Source: Plantago major
Lineage: Eukaryota; Streptophyta; Magnoliopsida; Lamiales; Plantaginaceae
Direction: 5' to 3'
Assembly: GCA_026545765.1 (NCBI GenBank)
Contig: JAIFAC010000258.1
Location: 1 to 64,000 of the forward strand
DNA length: 64,000 nucleotides
The notes beneath the pieces are model-generated. The model saw nothing but the letters and a program-made list of their open reading frames with translations. It was not told where the DNA came from and ran no database searches. Below, piece after piece: positions 34,186 through 44,851 of this stretch. Each line of letters starts with the position of its first letter. Position 1 is the stretch's first letter. The position numbers were made by a program, and so were the translations under genes.

Positions 34186-35961
34186 TCAAAGCTCTCTCCT
34201 TTCCGGAGGATCTTGAAGAACGGAAGGTTCTTCTCCACAGATCGCGAAATAAAACAACTTAAGGACATGAGACGTCCGATGAGTCATTGCACTCATCGAG
34301 GTTCTTCGGATACGCGCATCTAGGATTGCCTTGATCTTCTCGGGGTTTGCGCTTATCCCCCTCTCTGTGACCATGTATTCGAGGAACTTTCCTCCTTTCA
34401 CCCCGAAAGTGCACTTTTCTGGATTCAGTTTCATACCATACTTCCTAAGGATAGCGAAGCACTTGTTCAAATGATCCACATGTTGCTCTTCAGTTTTTCT
34501 CTTGACGAGCATGTCATCCACGTACACTTCCATAGTTTTTCCAATTTCTTCCTTGAACATCTGGTTCACCAGTCGTTGGTAAGTGGCTCCCGCATTTTTC
34601 AATCCGAAGGGCATTACCTTGAAACAGTATACTCCCGCAGTCAAGAAAGTCTTCTTGATGTCTTCCTTGGCCATCCGAATTTGGTAAAAACCTTGGTATG
34701 TGTCCATGAAACTCAGTAACGCACATCCGGACGTGCAGTCAACTAATTGATCTATCCGTGGCAAAGGGTACGGATCTTTTGGGCAGAACTTGTTTAACCT
34801 GGTGAAATCATTGCACATCCGCCATTTGCCTGGTGATTTCTCTACTAGAACCACGTTGCAAACCCAGTCAGAATAATGGACTTCTTCGATGTGCCCTGCT
34901 TTCAGGAGTCGATCAACTTCAGCGGATATGATGGCATCCTTGACTGGACCAAAATCTTTCCTTTTTTGTCGGATGTACTTAATCGAGGGATCCATGTTCA
35001 GACGGTGAACAGTAATCCTCGAATCTATTCCCTTCAGGTCATCGGTGCTCCAGGCAAACACATCATTATTGTCTCGGAGACAAGCAATGAGCTTCATTTC
35101 CACCTCCGCGTTCATCTCTGTTCCGATTCTTGTCTTCTTGTCCGGGCTTCCAACAACAATCTCAATTTCCTTGAGAGTTTCATGAGGCTCGATTCGCACA
35201 GTTCTAGGAAACTTCTCCTTCTGGCTTCCTACTCCAATTTGTGGATTCTCCTTTTTGGCCGGAAGAACAACCGGCGGGTCAGAGGTCAAAGTGACTGCCA
35301 GCACGGGAGCAGATGCTCTTCTTGTGGACATAATGTAACATTCCCAAGCTTCACGGATGTCTCCCACCTCTTCTCCAACTCCGAAGGGAGTCGGAAACTT
35401 CATTCTGTTATGGAGAGTGGAGGAAATAGCCCGAAATTGATTGAGTCCCGGACGCCCAAAGATGACATTGTAGTCGAAAGTTCGGTCCACCACTACAAAA
35501 CGGACTTGCTGTGTCACTCTTGCAGGATGCGTTCCAAGTGAAACGTGAAGTATGACACTTCCTAAAGGACAGACAGTACCTCCTCCGAACCCTAATATGG
35601 AGGTGTTAACTCTCTCATATCGGATTCTTCCCAGGTTCATCTGGTCTAGCGTTCTTTTGGAAATGATATTCGAGGAACTCCCCGTGTCTACCAGGATCTT
35701 GTTTACCCGATAAGTTGCGATGGTTAAAGAAACCACCAGCGGAACATCCGGATCATCACTGTCTTCTCCTCCTGCCGTAGGAGGAGGGATCTCGCTATCA
35801 TCTAAGGATATGGCGTTTGTCCCTCGAATTGCTGGAGCAAAGATACGATCCGCCATTGTTCCGAGATTTTGAAATGTCTGCTCTCTCGCGTTCCTACTAT
35901 CGCCCCCAGTTGGTCCGCCTGCGATGGTGTTGATCACTCCGCTGTATGGAGCGTTCTCCAT
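34186..35961 (-). pseudogene. Gypsy pol: protease and reverse transcriptase
   Basis: A 591-codon frame. The retroviral-type aspartic protease motif DTGSSSNII is at residues 92-100. Reverse transcriptase spans about 330-540: KWRMCNDFTRLNKFCPKD (379-396), LSFMDTYQGFYQI (416-428, first catalytic Asp 420), VMPFGLKNAGATYQRLVN (449-466) and YVDD at 480-483 with both Asp. These residues are intact, so this is the best preserved part of the element. It is cut off from gag by a stop near 36,018 and a frameshift, and from RNase H by a frameshift after ~34,330. The last 20-30 residues are out of the family frame. Confidence 0.9.
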
Positions 35962-36163
35962 TTCAACATCATCAGCGTACCTGTATGGGTGTCGGTCCGT
36001 GCGAGGCGGGTAGTTAGCCTACGGATGGGGTGATGGTTCCGTAACATTTTCCTCCCTCCTTCGCTCCATTCTATCATGCCTGGAAGGCTCATCCGCATAG
36101 ACGTGCTCCTTTAGTTTGCCGTCTCTTACCAGGTGTTCAACCTCTGTTTTCAATTGAATACAG

Positions 36164-37812
36164 TCATCGGTCTCGTGACCACGGCGCTAGGAACTTGCGA
36201 CCCTTTGCATTCTTATTTTTCCGGTTGTTGTGAGAGGGCTTTGGCCATTGGACATCCAGCTTTTTCTCAATGATGGTTGCCAAGATGTCGGATTTTGGTA
36301 TATTGAGATGGGTATAATCCGCGTATCTCCTCGGCGGACTCCTTTCTTTGTGGAAGCCCTTATCTCTGTGATCCTTTCTCGGGTCAAACTTCCCCTGGCG
36401 TTGTTCTGGTTTCAGCGGCTCCTTCCCTTTCTTTGAGCCAGCCCGGACTGGAACGTTCCTTCGATATTCCTCTCCGTACATCACCTCCTCACAGATGTCT
36501 TCCAGGTGTTTCTCACTTCTTACTTCCTGGCTGGAGAGTTTCCTTCGGAGCTCGGAGTTGTAAGTATTAGCATACAGGTGACGGACCCGTTCCTTAATAC
36601 TGTGTGGCTCAACTTGAAGAACTTCCGCGTGAAAGCGATCTAGGAAGGTCCTTAGATCCTCTTGCTCCTGCTGTATAACTTCTGCCAGGTGCTCGACGGT
36701 ACGCTTTCTTCTTTTCGACTTTCCAAACCGTCCTAGAAACTTGGAGGAGAGGTCCGCATATGACCTTATCGACTTGTTTGGTAAAGCAGTGTACCAATCC
36801 ATGGCTGTCCCAAAGAGAGTAGATGAAAATGTAAGAGCTTTTGTATTGTCGCTCATCCCCTTAGAATCCATCTTGCTGTTATATCTTGTCAAGTGGCCAA
36901 CGGGACAGGTATCCCCGTAATAGTATTCCAAGTTCGGAATCACCCGATCCGAGCTCTTGTTTCTTTCCTTCTCCCTCATGATGTCATCGCACAAGGGATT
37001 TGGGGCACTAGTGGTTATCTGCTCATGGTCTTTTACCAGGCGTCCGAGATTCAAAATCTGGGCCTCCAAAGCCTTCACGAGCGAGATCTCGCCGAATATG
37101 ATCTCTCCGTCCCTCGGATGGACTACATCTCGGGAGTTCATCTATCCGACCATCGCATGCTTCGCACTTGATCTCTGTCTCTCGGAGGTACTTGTCGCGG
37201 AACTCCTGGATGCCTATTATCCCCTTATTGATACTCTCTTCTTCCATTTGGGCTTCCTTCGCCCCGAGCTTGAGAAGGCGATGCTGGCCTAGAAGGTTTC
37301 GCAAATCCTCTCGAGGTGGCCGATTCCTAACCTCTGCTGGATCGGACGCTGCTCGCTTTCTTGATAAAGCAGCTCGCTGAAAGGTGAGTAGCATCAAGGA
37401 GTGGCTTGTTGAGGGTGGCCATTGTTAAACCCTAGGCATCCTTGGATTATCGTGAGCAATCTATCAAACTGAGTTTCACTCAACCCGAGATCGCTTGTGC
37501 GGACAACGCGACCATCGGGCATAGTAAACTGTTGATCTGTAATGGGGCCTTGACTTCTGCCGGAGAAGTTCGTATGACCCCTTCTCCATGATTCGCAGGC
37601 ACTGCATTCTCGGGACCACTTTGGGCTCCCCTGGGTGGAGCGTCTCTTTCCTCATCTGAGGATGGGCTAGTTGTGCGCCCATCGCTCGGATATCTCCTTC
37701 CAACGTTCCTTCCAGCCACAGTGGCCCTCCGTCCCCGGGTGGGCGGACGTCCTCGTGGGCGTGGTGGAGTTCTACGCCAAAGACTAGTCAGGCTGCCTGT
37801 CTGCCTTGCCAT
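36164..37812 (-). pseudogene. Gypsy gag (frame-shifted)
   Basis: The likely gag start is the ATG at 37,812 (MARQTGSL), 54 bp from the 5' LTR, with an Arg/Pro-rich N-terminus to 37,480. After frame changes the main frame (37,141-36,164, 325 codons) carries the retrotransposon gag domain at about residues 80-190 (ALTFSSTLFGTAMDWYTALP, SYADLSSKFLGRFGKSKRRK, EQEDLRTFLDRFHAEVLQV). It ends in a basic linker. Past a further frame change near 36,165, GHETDDC remains of the zinc-knuckle region and continues LKTEVEHLVRDGKLKE. Gag normally forms the virus-like particle. At least two frame breaks prevent a full-length product here. Confidence 0.88.
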
Positions 37813-37845
37813 CAGCCTAACTCAAATGTGAAAACTTTTGTAAAG

Positions 37846-37863
37846 TTCCCACAGACGGCGCCA
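37846..37863 (-). other. Primer-binding site of the gypsy element
   Basis: Three bases after the 5' LTR the element strand reads TGGCGCCGTCTGTGGGAA. The TGGCGCC start is typical for tRNA-complementary primer sites of plant gypsy elements. I did not assign the tRNA. Confidence 0.75.
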
Positions 37864-37866
37864 AAA

Positions 37867-38806
37867 TGTTGAGGGGTAAAACCGCTCAACACCAACTAAA
37901 CTATTACAAGTAACCTAATCCAGGATCCGCCTCCCTCTTGAAGTCCGAAGCGATACTGGTCCGAGCTAGAGTACCTGAAAGGACTAAGTGGGGGGGAGGG
38001 GGGTTAGAATGGGTTATCCGGATTGAATATGTCAATCCGGTAAGAGAATTTACTCAAAAGAGAGTTGAAAGCTCTCAATGTAATAGTTATGGGGAAGGTT
38101 ATGAAATCGATAGTGTTTATGACTTAGGGATTCTCACTATGATCTTGCTTATGATTGTCCCTTGTCCCTTTTTTACTTACCTTAAGGTCTTGGACCTTGG
38201 GCTATATTTATAGTTATCCTATGCTTATGAGGTGGCTCACAAGATGGTGCCAAGTGTATGTCTCAGATTTGGACACCAATGCTACCTTTGGCCCATGGCC
38301 CATTAGTGAATAGTAATCCAATACTAATCAATGGGCCTGGGAGGGTAGTTTGGACCTTTCCCTCTGAGAGTACCTTCGCATGTTGGTCCGTAAGTCCTGA
38401 CAGATCTGTATGCTTGGTTGATCTGGCCTTGGGCAACTCAAGGTGTCCAAACCTAGAGTTCCACGGAAGTATCTCAGTGGTTCTGTTATATACGTTTGGT
38501 CTTACTGTGATGGTGGTGTCCGAGATTCTCTCGTCCGGTCCGTTTGGCATCCTAGGACTAACAGCCTGCGGTACTTGGAAGGACCACATGTGACCTTTTG
38601 TCAGGTTCGGAAGTCAACCGTCTAGCTTGGTCGGACCTAGCTGAGATGGCATGTTGACTTGTAAATACTAGTTGACCTGAGATGGTTTCCTTTATGTCGG
38701 ACCATTCGAAGGTCGGACTAGCTTTGAATGGCTATCTCAGCCTTGATGCGCTTTAGGACATGCTCTATGGCGCCCTTAACGGATTGGACACATGTCCGTA
38801 TCAACA
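37867..38806 (-). repeat. 5' LTR of the gypsy element
   Basis: 940-bp partner of the LTR at 24,701-25,638, with the same ends. Differences are scattered single bases and short indels, for example an extra TTAGGG-like hexamer near 38,125. It acts as promoter of the minus-strand gag-pol transcript in this type of element. Confidence 0.96.
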
Positions 38807-38811
38807 GTGTT

Positions 38812-40028
38812 AACAAGCATTACATTGATTTTGAACATGCCTTCGGTAACATACCACTGCCCAACATAGACATCATTCATGGTCAAAGTAACCTTAATAG
38901 ACTCAACCAAAATACATGTGTCATACTTGATTAGGAAAGAATAAAACAAATTAGATTCTTCCTAATCTTATAGACATACAACACTTTGTTAAAAAAAAAC
39001 TTGAGCCAAGATGTCATTTCAAAATCACCTTCCCATGACCTTAATGTCATAGGAATCAAAATTCTCCATGTACAATTTTTTCAACTATCTCATTTTCATC
39101 CAACTGAGAAAAAATAGCGTGACAAAGCGCACATGACTGGTTGCACCAGTATCATTTACCCACTCTTTTGGTGTTTAAACCAAAAAGGTTCACCTCATAT
39201 AAGACAGTACATTGGAGGTTTCATAATCCAATGGCACTTGCCATTCCAATGTTAAACTCACCCTCAAGAGCGACACAAGCCTCCACGGTGAGATAACCCA
39301 CAAGACCCAACATGGTCAAAAGATCATATTTTATGAAGGATTCACAATTAATCATGATGTATCAACAATTTTTTTTTTTATGTAACGATCAACATAAACA
39401 CATTGGCCCTTTATACTTGGAACTCAAAATCACACGAATGAATTTCCCAATAATTCCATCACAAAAAAAAAAAAAATTGAATTAAAGTTCATTTTGAAAC
39501 ATCCCAATAAGTGACAAAATTATTGGTCTACTAAAAAGTAGTCTCATGCCTTGTAATTCCAAAAGGATTTTGAATATAAGTAAATGATTTTATCATTAAC
39601 GACCAACAAAAATCAATACCAAAATCCATTTACATGGCAATTACCACATGCATACTTCTATTTCTCAGTCCCAAATGAAAGATTTATGTTTCACAAGAAC
39701 TTTAAATCCAATGTTAAAAATCATACTTAAGCAAATGTAACAAATACCATCAAGATTTTAATCCAACAAGATAAGTGTGGCAATTTGAAAATTACCAACT
39801 CCATAACTCACCATAATGAAAAATGGTTTTAAACATCCACCATTTTCTCCAATTGGTGCTACAAAAACAAGGAAGACCACCGAGGACAACTTGTTGTTGG
39901 AAATCAAACGACACGATTCTCTCTTCTCCTACACAAGAAACTCATAAAATTAATATCTCCAATATCAAAATGAGTATAAACTCGAATCCAAAATGATAAG
40001 AGAATACACTCCATAGTTGTTTTAAGAT
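38812..40028 (-). pseudogene. Copia 1 gag-protease remnant
   Basis: Between the 5' LTR and the gypsy insertion, the minus strand holds a damaged gag-protease region. The clearest part is at 39,121-39,180, which translates to WVNDTGATSHV, the copia aspartic protease motif (usually W.DTGA..H). The gag part (39,300-40,028) is so interrupted that I recognise no domain in it. Frame breaks are frequent. The gypsy insertion at 38,807 separates this part from the GAG-pre-integrase part at 24.4-24.7 kb. As a unit it cannot be translated. Confidence 0.7.
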
Positions 40029-41027
40029 TGTTGCACCTCATAAGAGGAAATTGAAGATATTAGTATAAAAAATGAATTAAAATGTGTAGAGAAAAAGGTA
40101 ATTGAATCATACTTTAACTAAACATAAAACCGAGGCATGTGCTTGCACATTTCCCTTAAAACAATTACGTTCCCTCACTACGGTGCTTGAGGTATCATTG
40201 AACGCTTATTTCCCAGGATACAACGGTTAAACCTTAACAACTAGCTTACAAAGCAATTTCTCGCTAACTAAACTCAAGTCTAATTATACGAGAGGAGAGG
40301 AGAAGAAAAGCCACAAAGAGAGAAGAGAAAAGGGTGGGTTTTTCTTCTACCATTTTCCGAAGCAAATGAGACCCTTTTATAGGTGAGGAAATGAGAATGT
40401 AACTTCATTCTTCATTACACCAATTCATTACAAAAATATTTGTAACTTATGCTCCATTACCCCAATATATTACAAGAGTAATTTTGTAACTTATGGAGCA
40501 ACAAATATCAAATTAACTATTTGTAACATATATGAGTTACAAATTTTAATTTGAAGCAAAAGCTTCTAGAAGGTTGAAGAAGTTGAACCAACAAAAGCTT
40601 AACTCACAAGGGCTAACCCATTAATTTGAGCTTGGTTCGGTTCAACAATCGTGTCTAAGGGTCGCGCGCACCCACTGACAGACTAGTCAACTAGTTTCGT
40701 GTACAAATCTGGCCAGGATTTGCACTCAACTCACCTAGCTACACAACTTGGACACCAAGTAGGAACTAGTAGATTATAAACTAGAGACTATACTTGCTCT
40801 CAAGCAATGTGGTATAAGCCACTACACCTTCTAACTTTTAAGCACTTATTCCTCACTAACCTGTGGTCCGCTTTGTACAGATAATATATCGATTCGAAGC
40901 TTTTACCAAGTTGCTTACGAATATATATTTTATTTTCTTAATTGACAAATAACTAAGAAATGGTCTCTATGCAAATATACCCTTCAAGGCATTATTTACA
41001 TTTTCTTTTTCTTCATTATTTCCAACA
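40029..41027 (-). repeat. 5' LTR of copia 1
   Basis: Direct-repeat partner of 12,653-13,655. On the minus strand it starts TGTTGGAAATAATGAAG and ends GGTGCAACA. The sequence directly after the LTR on the element strand does not contain the usual copia primer site TGGTATCAGAGC, so the primer-binding site is either degenerate or uses another tRNA. Confidence 0.93.
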
Positions 41028-41107
41028 ATCTCGAATTATCAATTTAATTAATGAGACAACTCGAGACTTTTCGGAAAAGTTTCTGAGGGGTAAGCAAGCG
41101 AAGTTCT

Positions 41108-41375
41108 TTGATCTTACTAAACAGTGCTCGTGCACTTCATCAGTTAATCTTAGATTCGTCCCAAGCTGTTATAGAGTCTGATTGCAAGGTATCCATTGCA
41201 CTACCTGCCCGAAGTGTAGATTGTTATGTTGGAAGACCAGTCCTACATATATTTCATATATTTGTGTTTTCAGCTTGTTTTGGTCCTGAACTTTACTTTT
41301 GTGCCTTTTTGTTCGTAATAGATTTGCACATGAATTAGCGAAGATCCATGACTAAGACGATCATGTTCTTATGTA
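41108..41375 (+). pseudogene. RNase H-like (RVT_3) remnant
   Basis: In the right flank of copia 1 a plus-strand frame reads ARALHQLILDSSQAVIESDC, and after a gap RFAHELAKIHD. The first fits the helix-strand-Asp part of the RNase H-like domain found at the end of plant LINE-type proteins (A...L...L......I.ESD). The second fits its conserved His region (N..AH.LA). It is a short, interrupted relic. Confidence 0.4.
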
Positions 41376-41399
41376 ACTTGGTGCTGGTAAGGTTATTGC

Positions 41400-41920
41400 T
41401 GGCAAGAAGTAGATGCAAATCCTTGAGCAACTTGGGATCAACTAGCTTTAAGTCATTAAACTGAGTTTTTGATATAGGGTGATATAATCATAAATCACCT
41501 TACATGGCTATGGGTGAATATTGTTACTACACGGGTATGACATCTGCAAATGGAAAAGCGCTAAATAAACAAAGAGTTTAAATATAATGAAGTAGCGTGT
41601 TACGTAGATTCTAGTCTAAATATATTTGTCAACTTTTCTCAACATATAACTCATTACGGATGTACGCTTTTACATATGGTTATGATCTGACCCCGTAATT
41701 TCAAAAATTATGGGGCAGTACAGTTGAACATGCTGCATGGAGGACAAAGCCCCGCCCAAAAAATTTCAGATGGGAATCTTCAATAATAGTACCCAGAAAT
41801 AATATAACAAAACATAAAAGATAAATATCATGTGTAATGGATGGTATATAAGACAACAAAATTTGACATATTATATCAAACATTATTTTTAAGAATTAGA
41901 AAGAAAAAAAATACTTTAAG
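41400..41920. other. Non-coding stretch
   Basis: No gene is recognised. AT-rich spacer between the RNase H relic and the MITE cluster. Confidence 0.4.
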
Positions 41921-41924
41921 ACTA

Positions 41925-42780
41925 CGTTTAGCAAAATTAGCTAAAAAGCTAGCTGATAGGTGATTAGGTAGCTGATAAATTAGAAAGAAAGAAATACTTT
42001 AAGGCTGTGTTTGGCAAAATTAGTTAAAAAGCTAGATGATAAGCTAGTTGAGTAGGCAGCTGATAACCTAGCTGATAAGCTAAATATTTTAATGTAGGTG
42101 TTAAGTACTTGTGCATTCTCAGAATTAAAGGAAATTAAAGTAGCAAATTTTATCAAGGTTTTGCTTAACACTAGATCTTATTTTCGTAATAAACATGTTA
42201 CATGAACGTCTAGGTGATAGCTGATAAGCTAGCTGATCTGATAAGTTTGTCCAAGAAGTTTAATTTAAAAAATAAATTTTTATATAATAAATTATACAAA
42301 TTAATCAGTTTATCAAATAATTAATTAATTAAATATCTCCAACAAAATCAATTAAACATAGTACACTATGTTTAGCTAAACTAGCCGGTAGCTAATAAGC
42401 TAATGAATAGTTGAATGGGTAGTTGATAAACTAGTTGACTTTTATAAAAATGGTTAGTAAATAAATTAGCTTATAAGCTAGTTGGTTTGCTAAATATAGT
42501 ATGTGAAAACAAATCAGCTAGCATAATTTTTTTATAAGATTCCTGAACAAGCTTATCAAATCAGCTAGTTTATCAACCACCAGGTACTAGCTAGGCGTTT
42601 CACGTAACATACATATTATGAAAATAAGCTCATCGAGCCGATGAACTTGTGCTAAACATAGCCTTAATAGCTTATCAACTACCCAATCAACTGTTAGCTA
42701 ACTTATTAGCTATTAGCTACCCGAGCAGCTACCACCTAGCTTATATGCTAGTTTTGTTAAACATAGTCTAGCTCACCATT
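41925..42780. repeat. Cluster of nested MITEs with (G)CTATGTTTAGC..ACTAGC termini
   Basis: The outer ends ACTACGTTTAGCAAAATTAG (from ~41,926) and GCTAGTTTTGTTAAACATAG (to ~42,770) are inverted copies. Inside, further ends occur: GGCTGTGTTTGGCAAAATTAG at 42,002, CTATGTTTAGCTAAACTAGC at 42,365 and GCTAAACATAGCC at 42,650. The interior is made of repeated AGCTAGCTGATAAGCTAGTT-like motifs. The terminal sequence is close to that of the Harbinger element at 53,980 (GGCTCTGTTTA), so these are probably PIF/Harbinger MITEs inserted into one another. Confidence 0.55.
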
Positions 42781-42817
42781 TTCTCCACTAAAAAACTATT
42801 AGTAGTCCAACATCATA

Positions 42818-43587
42818 CTCCCTCCGCCCCGGATTGAATTTTCCGTGAGTGTGGACAAAAGTTTTAAGAGAAGAGTGAATAAAGTAGGGGTGTGCAAACA
42901 ATCCGCCTCGATCACCTGGCCCGCACAAACCGCCTCAGATCTCAATCGCACCACGATTATTTTTTTAAAAAATTATGCGGTTAAATTTTTATAACCCGCT
43001 AATCGGTGGGTGGTGGGTTGGTTGGGTTCAAACTGCAACCCACCCGCCCCACCCGCCATATTATTTACATAACAAAAAATGTATATATATTAAATAAATT
43101 AATTGTCATTTAAATGAATATATAGAAATATATAATAGATTAATAAAAGTAAAGCTAGGGTTATTTCATGTATAAACTAAGAAACTACATAAGTGAAAAT
43201 GGTACTTCATCATTTTACTTGCTTTCAAAATATTTTGTTAATTTTATGGATATGTTGATGTAGTAATCTACCCGTCAATCCGCCTGCCAACCCGCCCGCC
43301 ATTGTTATCACCCGAACCGCCGCGGGTTGAAAAATTATTCTACCCGCCGTGGGTCGGACAAATAATCACCCGCCATAGGTGGGTTGGTTTGATTTTTTGT
43401 AAATACCCGCCAATACCCGCCCGCGCTCACCCCTAGAATAAAGTATGAGAGAGTATGAAATAGAGTGATGAAGTATGAAAAATAGTGATTAAAGTATAGG
43501 AGAAAGATTTTCTATTTAAAGGATGAGAAATTGAAATTGAAATGTCCAAAAATGAAATGCATGAGTAGAATTCTGGAGGGAGGTAGT
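42818..43587. mobile_element. Stowaway-like (Tc1/mariner) MITE, interrupted by a hAT MITE
   Basis: Left end TACTCCCTCCGCCCCGGATT (TA at 42,816-42,817) and right end CTGGAGGGAGGTAGTA near 43,574-43,588 are imperfect inverted copies, as in Stowaway elements (TA duplication, CTCCCTCCGT end). The interior GAATAAAGTATGAGAGAGTA is typical of these MITEs. Without the 551-bp hAT insertion it is about 210 bp, the usual Stowaway size. Confidence 0.65.
42885..43435. mobile_element. hAT-type MITE with 8-bp target duplication
   Basis: 551 bp. Ends TAGGGGTGTGC and GCTCACCCCTA are inverted repeats. The flanks GAATAAAG (42,877-42,884 and 43,436-43,443) are identical 8-bp duplications, the hallmark of hAT insertion. 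The interior is rich in CCCGCC/GGCGGG-type motifs and has no transposase. It is inserted inside the Stowaway-like MITE. Confidence 0.85.
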
Positions 43588-43623
43588 ATAATTTGGCATA
43601 GAGGTAATGGATGTGAGTTAAAG

Positions 43624-43880
43624 TCACTCTATCCGTCCGGAATACTTCATACATTAGGGTTGACGTACAATTTTCAATTAAAAATTTAAAGTAATGATAA
43701 AATATGAAAAAAATAAACAAAATTGTACTTTGAAAGACAAAATGTGTAATTTGTTTGAAAAGTAGATTGTTTATTATTTGTTGGGTGTGGTGGCTTTTTG
43801 TTTTTTTAATAATGTATGAAGTTCTATGAAACGGTTAAAAATGATAAAAGTATGAAATTATGCCGGACAGAGGTAGTATT
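43624..43880. mobile_element. Second Stowaway-like MITE
   Basis: Left end near ACTCTATCCGTCCGGAATAC (43,626) and right end GCCGGACAGAGGTAGTA (to ~43,878) form imperfect inverted repeats with a TA flank. The interior is shared with the degraded copies at 6,010 and 6,825. Confidence 0.55.
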
Positions 43881-44431
43881 TTGTAATTGATAAATTGTAA
43901 TTGTGCTAAACATTAGTTTAGCTAAGTCTATGGTCCGACTACAATTGTAATGGCTTAACATCCATTCATTTTAGTTGTACTCATTTTTAACTGTTTGTAC
44001 AAATTATATTTTAAGTTGTACTCAATCCTGACAGTTCATGTGATTGTAAAAATTATACGATGGTAATTCTTGTAAATTTTTCTATACAAAATGGGTTATA
44101 ATGTGATTTAAATATCTTTTATATTCATATAAATTATAAATTAATTCTAACAATCAAAAATAAAATTTTAAATATTTATTCATCTTAGAAACTAATCAGG
44201 TTAACAACACATTTCTTCCATGTCCAGAATTCCTAATCCCCAATTCTATTAGGCACTACACCAAGCTTAACAATCCGTTTCCAGATGATCTCGATCGTAT
44301 TTCAGAGCGAGGAAGATTCTCAGTACATTACTGTCTACTTACCATGAATGGAGGAAAAAACCCTAGGTTCGCTGAATTCGCCTATGGGAGAAGCTGTGCT
44401 GCCTGTGCACCACCGTAACACACTGCAATTG
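43881..44431. other. Spacer left of copia 2
   Basis: No gene is supported. A short open stretch at 44,343-44,417 (MNGGKNPRFAEFAYGR...) follows a leader-like sequence but is only 24 codons and shows no known motif. Confidence 0.4.
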
Positions 44432-44613
44432 ATGAAGCAGACATGGCCGGAATTGAATCAGACGAAGCTGCAACAGTAGTCGCCATTGATGAAATTGACA
44501 ATTACAACAAGAAAGAACTTCGCAAAATGCGAAAAAATCAGAGAATTCACGGAAAAACTTCGCGAATTGTAGCGGAAGATTGAATCAAAAACGAAAGATA
44601 TCAACTGATACCA
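44432..44613 (-). repeat. Extra internal fragment of copia 2 outside its 3' LTR
   Basis: About 180 bp that match 49,465-49,643 nearly exactly: the region from the primer-binding site into the gag start. It abuts the 3' LTR at 44,614 in the same orientation, so the arrangement is partial internal - LTR - internal - LTR. It therefore looks like the remnant of a second unit sharing the LTR, as produced by unequal recombination or tandem insertion. Confidence 0.85.
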
Positions 44614-44851
44614 TGTAGAATTACTCAAATCAAATTGTATTGAAGATCAATTTGTGTGATAAACCACACTTTGAATGAATTACAGAAGGAGTAAAAATAT
44701 GAATGAAACAAGTGAATGTCAGTTATCTAATCTCTCTGTTTATATAGAGAAAAGACTAACTTACTAATCTAACTAACTTAACTAATTGAATTTATATTTA
44801 AGGAAAGTTTCCTAATATGGAAACTTTCTAAAGTGGTACACTTCCTTGAGA
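44614..44851 (-). repeat. 3' LTR of copia 2
   Basis: 238 bp, from TGTAGAATTACTCAAATC to TACACTTCCTTGAGA on the plus strand. On the element strand it follows a polypurine tract (TTGAGGGGGG). The last codons of pol extend into it. Its 5' end on the element strand reads TCTCAAGG rather than TG. Confidence 0.9.

Larger units (their letters stand above)
24701..38806 (-). mobile_element. Ty3/gypsy retrotransposon, Tat lineage
   Basis: A 14.1-kb element with LTRs at 24,701-25,638 and 37,867-38,806 and the target duplication GTGTT (24,696-24,700 and 38,807-38,811), inside the integrase region of copia 1. Gag-pol lies on the minus strand in gypsy order (gag, protease, RT, RNase H, integrase). Between pol and the 3' LTR, about 6 kb carry genes on the opposite strand. 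This matches the Tat lineage, which has an additional, often antisense, ORF in that place and a second RNase H domain. LTRs differ by scattered substitutions and indels. The coding regions are broken, so the copy is not autonomous. Confidence 0.95.
12653..41027 (-). mobile_element. Ty1/copia retrotransposon 1, nested host of two later insertions
   Basis: Two direct repeats of ~1.0 kb (12,653-13,655 and 40,029-41,027) with TG..CA ends are flanked by an identical 5-bp duplication, ATCTC, at 12,648-12,652 and 41,028-41,032. Coding remnants on the minus strand are in copia order when read from right to left: protease, GAG-pre-integrase, integrase, reverse transcriptase, RNase H. The element was later split by a CACTA transposon (14,659-22,639) and a gypsy element (24,701-38,806). 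Without these and their target duplications it is about 6.3 kb, normal for the family. All coding parts have stops or frameshifts. Confidence 0.93.

Noticed and set aside
34876..35541. 221-codon open frame on the plus strand
   Set aside because: Shadow of the gypsy protease-reverse transcriptase frame on the other strand; low-complexity Ser-rich translation without motif.
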